This document shows positions 1 to 4,577 of a stretch of 7,515 bases of DNA, one piece after another. Each line of letters starts with the position of its first letter. The first letter of the stretch is position 1. Under the pieces are notes generated by a model, which was not told the origin of the DNA, ran no database searches, and worked only from the letters and a program-made list of their open reading frames with translations. Origin of the DNA: Dialister sp. UBA6422 (lineage in GTDB: Bacteria > Bacillota > Negativicutes > Veillonellales > Dialisteraceae); assembly GCA_002439665.1 (NCBI GenBank), contig DJPC01000135.1, forward strand, positions 1 to 7,515, written 5' to 3'. The position numbers were made by a program, and so were the translations under genes.

Positions 1-525
1 GGATTTTCATTTCCGCCCATTGTGTCCTTTGGTGCCCATGGAGCGGACCCTCATCACATGCCAGATGATACGGTTCTTTTAGAAAAAGATGTGGTACTTC
101 TTGATATAGGCTGCAGGAAGGATCACTATTGCAGCGATATGACAAGGACATATTTTATAGGACAGCCTTCTGAAGAGGAAATAAAAGTGCATCATATCGT
201 GGACGAGGCAGGGAAATTGGCAGAATCCATGGTACGTCCTGGGGTGCCTTTAAAGGATTTGGATGAAGCGGCTAGGACTTATATATCACGTGCAGGGTAT
301 GGGGATTATTTCACCCACCGCTTAGGCCATTTCATTGGCATCGGAGAGCATGAAGCCGGTGAAGTATCTTCCTATTCTACCTGGGTAGCAGAGCCTGGAA
401 TGATTTTTTCTATTGAACCAGGGGTCTATCTTCCTGGCCGCTTTGGGGTCCGTATCGAAGACTTGGTGCTGGTGACAGAAGATGGGTGTGAAGTACTGAA
501 CAACGCAGACCGGCATGGAGTATAG
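1..525 (+). CDS. M24 family metallopeptidase, Xaa-Pro aminopeptidase/dipeptidase type (C-terminal part; gene runs in from the left edge)
   Basis: The frame is open from base 1, so the 174 residues seen are the C-terminal half of the catalytic domain. The GTG at 22 is an internal valine codon, not a start. All five metal ligands of the pita-bread fold are visible in order, numbered from base 1: Asp35 (LDIG), Asp46 (SDMTRT), His110 (LGHFIGIGEHE), Glu139 (SIEPG) and Glu153 (RIED). The GAHGADPHH stretch before them fits the substrate-binding histidine region. The family uses two divalent metals (Mn, Co or Zn) to cleave the bond before or after proline, normally in the cytosol during peptide turnover. 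The presence of every ligand argues for an active enzyme. Whether it is an aminopeptidase P or a prolidase cannot be decided without the N-terminal domain. No terminator is evident after the stop, so read-through into aroD, 153 bp downstream, is possible. Confidence 0.93.
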   Translation, partial: GFSFPPIVSFGAHGADPHHMPDDTVLLEKDVVLLDIGCRKDHYCSDMTRTYFIGQPSEEEIKVHHIVDEAGKLAESMVRPGVPLKDLDEAARTYISRAGYGDYFTHRLGHFIGIGEHEAGEVSSYSTWVAEPGMIFSIEPGVYLPGRFGVRIEDLVLVTEDGCEVLNNADRHGV

Positions 526-611
526 ACCGTGAGCCATGAGTCACCATACCCAATGGAATTCTAATCATCAGATTTGGCAAGTGAAAGCAATGAGTTAGCG
601 CCTTATGCTTA

Positions 612-627
612 TGTTTCACGTGAAACA
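612..627. other. parS site 1 (ParB/Spo0J-binding palindrome)
   Basis: TGTTTCACGTGAAACA is an exact match to the consensus parS (TGTTNCACGTGAAACA) known from Bacillus and relatives. The perfect palindrome extends to 18 bp (611-628). It lies between the M24 gene and aroD, 51 bp before the aroD start. In ParABS systems this site loads ParB, a CTP-dependent DNA clamp, for origin segregation and SMC recruitment. Confidence 0.92.
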
Positions 628-640
628 TGGGAATACAGGA

Positions 641-666
641 TGTATGTACTAAGAACCTTACATACA
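641..666 (+). repeat. Inverted repeat just upstream of the aroD ribosome binding site
   Basis: TGTATGTA (641-648) and TACATACA (659-666) are perfect 8-bp inverted arms around a 10-nt loop. The right arm touches the aroD Shine-Dalgarno sequence (667-674). It could be an operator or an RNA hairpin affecting ribosome access. The A/T-rich stem would be weak as RNA, and I recognise no regulator for it. Confidence 0.45.
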
Positions 667-678
667 AAAGGAGGAAAT

Positions 679-1440
679 ATGATTACTATCAGAAACATGA
701 CACTTGGCAGCGGGCGTCCTAAAATTTGCGTGCCCTTAGTATCAGGAACTGTGGAAGCCTTACAACAGGAATGTACCTCTTTGGGAGATTGCCCACTGGA
801 TATGCTGGAATGGCGGGTGGATTATTTATTAAAAAATCAGAAGGTAGGGATTTGGGAAACAGAATTGAAAACTGCGTATCAAACCATTCGTCACTATTTT
901 CCTAGTACTCCGCTTTTGACAACCATTCGTACCCAAAGTCAGGGGGGCGAATATGTGGGAGACGACAGAGAATACGCTTCTTTTTTATCTGTACTGATTC
1001 GTTTGGGATTGGCAGATATATTGGATATGGAGTATGGTCATGAATGGGTGGAGATGAATGCACTCATAAAAGAAGCCAAAGCGAAACATATCCCCCTGCT
1101 TATGAGCTATCATGATTTCTTAGGGGCTATGGGAGAAGAAGAAGTGATAGATACATTGAAACACATGAAATCCCAGGGGGCAGATATTTTAAAAATAGCA
1201 GTCATGCCTAAGGCAGCGAAAGATACAGCGGCTTTAATGAGCGGAGCAGCCAAAGTGGGAGACCAGTATCCAGGTACACCGATCATTACCATCGGTATGG
1301 GAAAGATGGGACAATTGACGCGTATTGCAGGAAATACATTAGGCAGTCCTTTGACATTTGCAGCAGGGAAAGAAGCCAGTGCACCAGGACAGCTGACAGC
1401 CAAAGAAGCGAGGACTATTTTGGATATACTGTATAAGTAA
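679..1440 (+). CDS. aroD: 3-dehydroquinate dehydratase, type I (AroD)
   Basis: This is the third step of the shikimate pathway: cytosolic dehydration of 3-dehydroquinate to 3-dehydroshikimate through a Schiff base. The ATG at 679 is chosen because AAAGGAGG lies 4 nt upstream (667-674) and because it gives 253 aa, the normal length for type I enzymes. An upstream in-frame ATG at 574 would add 35 residues translated from parS and has no comparable ribosome binding site. Family landmarks are LEWRVD (Glu44, Arg46), SYHDF with catalytic His145, ILKIA with Schiff-base Lys172, GKMGQLTR with Arg215 and the C-terminal SAPGQL (Ser234, Gln238). His145 and Lys172 keep the spacing of Salmonella His143 and Lys170. 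The position that aligns with Salmonella Glu86 appears to be Gln88 (RTQSQGGE). No clear promoter is seen, so co-transcription with the M24 gene is possible. Confidence 0.95.
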   Translation: MITIRNMTLGSGRPKICVPLVSGTVEALQQECTSLGDCPLDMLEWRVDYLLKNQKVGIWETELKTAYQTIRHYFPSTPLLTTIRTQSQGGEYVGDDREYASFLSVLIRLGLADILDMEYGHEWVEMNALIKEAKAKHIPLLMSYHDFLGAMGEEEVIDTLKHMKSQGADILKIAVMPKAAKDTAALMSGAAKVGDQYPGTPIITIGMGKMGQLTRIAGNTLGSPLTFAAGKEASAPGQLTAKEARTILDILYK

Positions 1441-1478
1441 CGGATGACTGGGAAATAAACTTTTACTTGAAGGAGAAA

Positions 1479-1494
1479 TGTTTCACGTGAAACA
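1479..1494. other. parS site 2 (ParB-binding palindrome)
   Basis: This is an exact TGTTTCACGTGAAACA match with an 18-bp perfect palindrome at 1478-1495. It lies 38 bp after the aroD stop and 867 bp centre-to-centre from site 1. Confidence 0.92.
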
Positions 1495-1509
1495 TGATGA
1501 TACGTAGGG

Positions 1510-1622
1510 GAGTTCTTAGTTGCGGGGTATTAGTTGTTTTAGAGCATTCACATCTATCTCTATGTCTTAGCCATCAATCACTTGTGCTATATATTATGTG
1601 TAAGCTTTCCCTAAAGGGAGCT
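1510..1622 (+). repeat. Dispersed intergenic element, copy A
   Basis: It begins with GAGTTCTTAGTTGCGGG (1510-1526), found exactly again at 4296-4312. Colinear weaker matches follow (AGAG..TTCACA, then a pyrimidine-rich part, then a TGTCTTA block), and it ends in a hairpin starting AAGCT (1602-1622). The copies have similar length, 113 versus 106 bp, which favours common descent over chance. Copy A starts 15 bp after parS site 2. Its function is unknown: a decayed intergenic repeat or a structured RNA are both possible. Confidence 0.5.
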
Positions 1623-1643
1623 CAAAGAAGGTACTTTAAGCTC
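1602..1643 (+). other. Two mutually exclusive hairpins upstream of larA
   Basis: The first hairpin pairs GCT(T)TCCC with GGGAGC across a TAAA loop (1604-1621). The second pairs GAGCTCAAAG (1618-1627) with CTTTAAGCTC (1634-1643), with one mismatch and a 6-nt loop. The arms share GGGAGCT, so only one can form at a time. No U-run follows, so this is not a standard intrinsic terminator, and the larA promoter lies downstream. It might end or attenuate transcripts coming from aroD. Confidence 0.35.
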
Positions 1644-1688
1644 TTAGTCTCTAAAAATGAGGGTGCCATATCATTGAAAAAATATTTG

Positions 1689-1729
1689 GTCACACCGTCA
1701 TGTAACAATATAGCATTTTATAGTATAAT
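1689..1729 (+). promoter_or_regulatory. Putative larA promoter with an overlapping inverted repeat
   Basis: A perfect TATAAT (1724-1729) has a weak -35 candidate, TGTAAC (1701-1706), 17 bp upstream. The -35 is the right half of an inverted repeat, GTCACA (1689-1694) N6 TGTAAC (1701-1706). That arrangement would suit an operator overlapping the promoter; the binding protein is unknown. Transcription would start near 1736, giving a leader of about 35 nt. Confidence 0.5.
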
Positions 1730-1771
1730 ACATAATAATTATCTGTCGTGACATACAAGGAGGAACAACCC

Positions 1772-3079
1772 ATGTCTCTTAAAGAATTTAAACTGGCTTA
1801 TGGGCATGGCACCCAGTCAGTGATGCTGCCAGAAGAACATATTTCTGATGTTTTAGAAGGTGTACCTACACCAGCTTGCGATATCAAAGAAGCGACTTTG
1901 GAATGTATGCGCCATCCCATTGGTTCAGCCCCGCTGACTGAAGTGGTGAAAAAAGGGGACAAGGTTTGTCTGGTTGTGGCAGATATCACTCGTGCTTGGA
2001 ACCGTGCTTCTGAATTTACTGTGTATGTAGTAAATGAACTGAACCGGGCAGGTATCCCTGATGAAGATATTTACATCGTGTTTGCCCAGGGCACCCACCG
2101 GGTACATACCGATGAGGAAAATGTAGTTTGTGTGGGCGAAGAAGTGGCTCGCCGGATCAAAATGTACCAGCACGTTTCTACTGATAAATCCCAATTGACC
2201 CACATGGGGGTCACCACGAGAGGGACAGATGTATGGATTGATTCTAGAGTGGCTAAGGCGGATAAAGTCATTTTGATCAATGCGGTGTCTACCCATGATA
2301 TGGCCGGCTTTGGCGGTGGACGCAAATTGATTCTGCCAGGAGTTGCTGGTTTTGAAACGGTGCAGCAGAATCATTGTCATGCCCTGGGAGCCTCTTTGGG
2401 AAGTGGTATTAATCCAGATGCCAAACTATTAAAAATAGAGGGAAATCCTGTTTCTGAAGATATGCAAGAAGCTTGTGATATGGTACATCCTTGTTTCCTG
2501 GTTCATTCTGTGATCAATGAAGAAGGGGACGTGTCTTCCATGGTAGGCGGGGATCCTTATCAAGCTTGGCTGGAAGGAACCAAAGAAACCTATCGCATGC
2601 AGAAGGTTCCTATGAAACAGGAAGCAGATGTGACGATTGTTTCTGCTGGGGGATATCCGAAAGATACCAACCTGTATCAAGGCACTAAATGCTATAGTAC
2701 TGCTGAAATTGCTACTAAAAAAGGTGGCATTATCATCACCATGATCGAAGCAGAAGATATCATGGAACCGGAAGCCTATCTGGGCAGTTTTAAATATAAA
2801 AATATGAGAGAAATGGAAGAAGGTCTTCGTGAATGTTTTACCATTCCATTCTTTGTGGCCTTTGAAAATTTGAATACCGCTTTGACCCATACGGTATACA
2901 TTGTGACTAGACCAGAAAATTTTGATATTCTTCGTGAAAAAACTCATCAGATTCCAGTCGCTACGGTGGAAGAAGCATGGGAATTGGCGCAGAAGCAGCT
3001 GGAAAAAGAAGGGAAAACGGATTATTCTATCAATATCATTCCCCATGGCAGTGCCATTGTACCATTCCTTAAGAAATGA
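1772..3079 (+). CDS. larA: LarA-family nickel-pincer-dependent 2-hydroxyacid racemase (lactate racemase type)
   Basis: LarA enzymes interconvert D- and L-2-hydroxyacids by hydride transfer to a nickel-pincer nucleotide (PTTMN) bound covalently to a lysine. The ATG at 1772 is chosen because AAGGAGG lies 8 nt upstream (1757-1763); the ATG at 1748 lacks a site. The product is 435 aa, close to the 424-aa Lactiplantibacillus enzyme. Key residues are present with matching spacing: Asp71 and Arg74 (DITRAW), His109 (GTHR), His175, Lys185 in HDMAGFGGGRK and His201 (QQNH). These correspond to Lp His108, His174, Lys184 and His200. Lys297 in GGYPKD matches Lp Lys298. Family members also act on malate, phenyllactate and other hydroxyacids, so lactate is probable but not proven. 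The cofactor-making genes larB, larC and larE and a nickel importer are not in the window. The gene has its own promoter, and the terminator at 3175-3214 ends it. Confidence 0.93.
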   Translation: MSLKEFKLAYGHGTQSVMLPEEHISDVLEGVPTPACDIKEATLECMRHPIGSAPLTEVVKKGDKVCLVVADITRAWNRASEFTVYVVNELNRAGIPDEDIYIVFAQGTHRVHTDEENVVCVGEEVARRIKMYQHVSTDKSQLTHMGVTTRGTDVWIDSRVAKADKVILINAVSTHDMAGFGGGRKLILPGVAGFETVQQNHCHALGASLGSGINPDAKLLKIEGNPVSEDMQEACDMVHPCFLVHSVINEEGDVSSMVGGDPYQAWLEGTKETYRMQKVPMKQEADVTIVSAGGYPKDTNLYQGTKCYSTAEIATKKGGIIITMIEAEDIMEPEAYLGSFKYKNMREMEEGLRECFTIPFFVAFENLNTALTHTVYIVTRPENFDILREKTHQIPVATVEEAWELAQKQLEKEGKTDYSINIIPHGSAIVPFLKK

Positions 3080-3094
3080 GAATATCTATCAAAA

Positions 3095-3110
3095 TGTTTC
3101 ACGTGAAACA
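3095..3110. other. parS site 3 (ParB-binding palindrome)
   Basis: This is an exact TGTTTCACGTGAAACA match with an 18-bp perfect palindrome at 3094-3111. It lies 15 bp after the larA stop and before the larA terminator, so larA transcripts cross it. It is about 1.6 kb from site 2. Confidence 0.92.
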
Positions 3111-3174
3111 TGTAAAATAAGTAGCTGAAAGTAAACAGTAAAAGTTACAAACTGTCCGACACTTACTGATAACG

Positions 3175-3214
3175 AAAAATCCCACAGACGTCAATTGACA
3201 TCTGTGGGATTTTT
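3175..3214 (+). terminator. Intrinsic terminator of larA (possibly bidirectional)
   Basis: The stem AAAAATCCCACAGA / TCTGTGGGATTTTT is perfect over 14 bp. Its inner part (GTCAATTGAC) can extend the stem after one mismatch. It has a T-run on the + side and an A-run on the 5' side. It lies 96 nt after larA. Its right half doubles as part of the next promoter. Confidence 0.88.
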
Positions 3215-3223
3215 CTGTATCAT
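3195..3223 (+). promoter_or_regulatory. Promoter of the small toxin-like gene, embedded in the larA terminator
   Basis: A consensus TTGACA (3195-3200) lies exactly 17 bp before TATCAT (3218-3223, one mismatch to TATAAT). The -35 and most of the spacer are the right arm of the preceding terminator. Transcription would start near G3230, giving an mRNA of about 170 nt if it ends at 3400. Confidence 0.72.
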
Positions 3224-3284
3224 CCTAATGGGTACTACGTAAACGGTAGGCGGTCGATTCTAGCCCCTGAAAGGGGGCCGTCAT

Positions 3285-3353
3285 ATGAATCAGTACGATT
3301 TTTTTATATTTCTTGTACTTTTGTTAGCCCTCGTGTTAGCGATTCGTATGTAA
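3285..3353 (+). CDS. Tiny hydrophobic membrane peptide, candidate type I toxin (22 aa)
   Basis: The ATG at 3285 follows a G-rich ribosome binding site (AGGGGG, 3272-3277) by 7 nt. The peptide starts MNQYD, then has one uninterrupted hydrophobic segment (residues 6-20, mostly Phe, Leu, Val, Ile, Ala) and ends Arg-Met. That is the plan of pore-forming type I toxins such as Ibs or TisB, though I cannot assign it to a named family. The ribosome binding site can be masked by a local hairpin, CCCCT gaa AGGGG (3264-3276), as expected for a toxin mRNA kept translationally silent. It has its own promoter just upstream and a terminator 4 nt after the stop, and a strong antisense promoter faces it. A chance open frame is possible, but the full set of signals argues against it. 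Confidence 0.62.
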   Translation: MNQYDFFIFLVLLLALVLAIRM

Positions 3354-3357
3354 TATA

Positions 3358-3400
3358 TGAAAAATCCGCCTGCAGCTACCAACTTTAGGCGGATTTTTCA
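3358..3400. terminator. Bidirectional intrinsic terminator of the toxin-like mRNA and its antisense RNA
   Basis: The arms TGAAAAATCCGCCT (3358-3371) and AGGCGGATTTTTCA (3387-3400) pair perfectly over 14 bp around a 15-nt loop. A- and T-runs on both sides let it work in both directions. The octamer CAACTTTA occurs in the loop region (3380-3387) and again at 3405-3412. Confidence 0.9.
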
Positions 3401-3448
3401 AATTCAACTTTAATTGGGGCTGACCGCTTATCAGTGGTACCCGTTTCT
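3358..3448 (-). ncRNA. Putative antisense antitoxin RNA (about 90 nt)
   Basis: It is inferred from the minus-strand promoter at 3455-3483 and the bidirectional terminator at 3358-3400, with a start near 3447/3448. There is no open frame of note. It would overlap the 3' end of the peptide mRNA, including the whole terminator stem-loop, and its 5' part would fold into the hairpin described for the right repeat arm. A convergent short RNA meeting the toxin mRNA at a shared terminator is the layout of Fst/RNA II-type loci. Confidence 0.55.
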
Positions 3449-3454
3449 ATCTGT

Positions 3455-3483
3455 ATTATAGCAGAGGCCATCATATAGAGCAA
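3455..3483 (-). promoter_or_regulatory. Minus-strand promoter for the antisense RNA
   Basis: Read on the minus strand: TTGCTC (3483-3478), 17 bp, then a perfect TATAAT (3460-3455) preceded by TGC, an extended -10 motif. The -35 matches the consensus at only three positions, but the extended -10 compensates. This is one of the best -10 elements in the window, and it points at the toxin-like gene. Confidence 0.72.
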
Positions 3484-3582
3484 GATATTTTGGGAAAATG
3501 ATACATAAGTCAGAATTTACTCGTTGTTTAGCATCTAGCAACCAATAACCAACAACAATCGGTCATTCGAAAGGAGTCATAT

Positions 3583-4221
3583 ATGAAAAAATTACTTTCT
3601 TTTGGTTTAGCAGCAGCTTGCCTGCTGACGCCTCTTATATCATCTGCTGCTGATTTTATTCGCCTTGATTCTTCCTCTTACGATACCATGTGGGAGAAGG
3701 GAAAGCAGGTGAAAAAACATGGAACATTGGAAAATCCTATGCATTATGGTGTAGAAATGCGCCATGGGAGTATTGGATCCAACCAAGTGGTTCTAGTGAC
3801 GCCCTATACGGCAGGGATGTATATTTCCTCTACCGAAGATTTGCGCGTACTTCATGTACCAGCTGATTTTAAAGAAATTTTTTTGGCGAATCAAGATTTG
3901 TTATATGTAACGTCAGCCTATGTGCCGGTGCATCATTTGATTTCTTGGTCTGTGGAAACTAGAGGGAGTGGCCGCACAGAGCACTTGGTAATAGAAAAAG
4001 ATGGACAGAAAATCTTCCCGACTTGCGCCTTATATCCCCAATTGGATGCCCTCATGCCCCATAGCGCCCAGGCAGCCTACTTTGGTTTTAAAAGAGAGCA
4101 GATTTTAAATGCCCCCTATACTGTGAAATATGTGACCGGGGAAGGCGATCTGGTGGAATTTAAAGTGACTGAAAAGGATGTAGAACGGTTCATTAGAGAC
4201 GAAAAGAATTTTAAAGCCTAA
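3583..4221 (+). CDS. Secreted protein of unknown function
   Basis: I do not recognise this family. The 212-aa product starts MKKLLSFGLAAACLL, a classic Sec signal peptide: a KK n-region, a hydrophobic core to about residue 19, and a small-residue cleavage site near SSAA/DF (after about residue 22 or 23). Cys13 is not in a convincing lipobox and is followed by more hydrophobic residues, so a soluble exported protein is likelier than a lipoprotein. The mature part is about 190 residues, mixed alpha/beta in character, with one cysteine (FPTCAL), no other membrane segment and a charged C-terminus. The ATG is set by AAAGGAG 6 nt upstream (3570-3576). It stands alone between the toxin-like locus and its own terminator, so there is no functional hint from neighbours. 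In a diderm it would be periplasmic. Confidence 0.85.
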   Translation: MKKLLSFGLAAACLLTPLISSAADFIRLDSSSYDTMWEKGKQVKKHGTLENPMHYGVEMRHGSIGSNQVVLVTPYTAGMYISSTEDLRVLHVPADFKEIFLANQDLLYVTSAYVPVHHLISWSVETRGSGRTEHLVIEKDGQKIFPTCALYPQLDALMPHSAQAAYFGFKREQILNAPYTVKYVTGEGDLVEFKVTEKDVERFIRDEKNFKA

Positions 4222-4230
4222 GGTGATGTG

Positions 4231-4275
4231 AAAAGGCGGTGACAAACTGGGAAAGTATGGTGTCACCGCCTTTTT
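4231..4275 (+). terminator. Intrinsic terminator of the secreted-protein gene
   Basis: AAAAGGCGGTGACA (4231-4244) pairs perfectly with TGTCACCGCCTTTT (4261-4274) over 14 bp around a 16-nt loop, followed by a further T. It starts 10 nt after the stop codon. Confidence 0.93.
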
Positions 4276-4295
4276 ATATGTCATGAGATATATTT

Positions 4296-4401
4296 GAGTT
4301 CTTAGTTGCGGGTTGTTTGTTGCAAAGAGTTCACACGTCTCTTTTCTACTGACTGGCCGTGTCTTATAGTGCTAAGCTCCCCTTTCGGTCTGCGGAAGCT
4401 T
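4296..4401 (+). repeat. Dispersed intergenic element, copy B
   Basis: The first 17 bases (4296-4312) are identical to copy A at 1510-1526. It then has TTCACA, a pyrimidine-rich block and TGTCTTA in the same order. It ends in a hairpin, AAGCT (4374-4378) with AGCTT (4397-4401), at the place where copy A also has an AAGCT hairpin. Both copies lie in the same orientation near a parS site, here 45 bp before site 4. Confidence 0.5.
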
Positions 4402-4446
4402 CTATGCAAAAAGAGAGTGTTATAGAGTCTGATAGAAAAGTAGAAA

Positions 4447-4462
4447 AGTTTCACGTGAAACT
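4447..4462. other. parS site 4, variant with altered outer bases
   Basis: The core GTTTCACGTGAAAC is intact, but the outermost pair is A/T instead of T/A (14 of 16 consensus positions). The palindrome is longer than at any other site: perfect over 26 bp (4442-4467). It probably still binds ParB, since the central bases dominate recognition, but affinity may differ. Confidence 0.75.
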
Positions 4463-4476
4463 TTTCTTACACGTTT

Positions 4477-4528
4477 AAAAGGGTTATATAGGAGTATGAA
4501 ATCAATCATACCCCTATATAACCTTTTT
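4477..4528 (-). terminator. Terminator of corA (bidirectional)
   Basis: Arms of 22 nt (4477-4498 and 4507-4528) pair with two mismatches around an 8-nt loop. They are flanked by an A-run at 4477 and a T-run at 4524-4528. It lies 50 bp beyond the corA stop on the minus strand, between convergent genes. Confidence 0.88.
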
Positions 4529-4577
4529 AATTTGGATAACCCTTCTAGGTTACAGATTTTCTATTATAGGTACTGCT

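Larger units (their letters stand above)
1441..1771. other. Non-coding gap between aroD and larA
   Basis: This 331-bp stretch holds parS site 2, one copy of a roughly 110-bp repeated element, two overlapping hairpins and the larA promoter with its leader. No T-run terminator for aroD is evident. An 85-codon open frame (1494-1751) crosses it, but it has no ribosome binding site and an unusual, cysteine-rich, non-globular composition, so I do not call it a gene. Confidence 0.6.
3230..3442. repeat. Inverted-repeat arms bracketing the toxin-like gene
   Basis: The left arm has three blocks: GGGTACTAC (3230-3238), GCGGTC (3250-3255) and AGCCCC (3262-3267). The right arm carries their complements in mirror order: GGGGCT (3416-3421), GACCGC (3422-3427) and GTGGTACCC (3434-3442, one mismatch). 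A transcript spanning both could form a long-distance helix. The two divergently positioned promoters would give RNAs with related 5' ends. The right arm also folds locally (ACCGCT / AGTGGT, one mismatch, TATC loop). Confidence 0.6.
3080..3582. other. Non-coding gap between larA and the secreted-protein gene
   Basis: This 503-bp gap holds parS site 3, the larA terminator and the complete toxin-antitoxin-like locus (about 3195-3483). The last 100 bp (3484-3582) are a leader rich in GTTGTT/AACAAC runs (3526-3560) before the next gene. I see no convincing promoter in that last part. Confidence 0.6.
4222..4577. other. Non-coding gap between the secreted-protein gene and corA
   Basis: This 356-bp gap, between convergent genes, holds the terminator of the secreted-protein gene (4231-4275), the second copy of the dispersed element (4296-4401), parS site 4 and a bidirectional terminator (4477-4528). 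A 24-codon frame at 4404-4478 runs through parS without a ribosome binding site and is not called. Confidence 0.6.

Noticed and set aside
574..678. 35-residue N-terminal extension of AroD from the ATG at 574
   Set aside because: It translates through parS site 1, lacks a good ribosome binding site and makes the protein longer than the family; AAAGGAGG supports the ATG at 679.
1478..1507. Nine-codon frame starting at parS site 2 after AAGGAG
   Set aside because: Only 2 nt separate the AAGGAG from the ATG, and the codons are simply the palindrome read through; the same short frame appears wherever parS follows an A.
1494..1751. 85-codon open frame between aroD and larA
   Set aside because: No ribosome binding site, begins inside parS, crosses a repeat, hairpins and the larA promoter, and shows no protein-like composition.
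1748..1771. Earlier larA start at 1748
   Set aside because: The strong AAGGAGG at 1757-1763 lies inside that extension and is properly spaced for the ATG at 1772.
2429..3046. 205-codon minus-strand frame inside larA
   Set aside because: It is antisense to a clearly conserved enzyme, has no start signal and a composition typical of a shadow frame.
3583..3651. Lipoprotein signal at Cys13 of the secreted protein
   Set aside because: The residues before the cysteine (AAA) are a poor lipobox and a hydrophobic stretch continues after it; a standard cleavage site follows at about residue 22 or 23.
4404..4478. 24-codon frame through parS site 4
   Set aside because: No ribosome binding site and it ends in the terminator arm; a chance frame.
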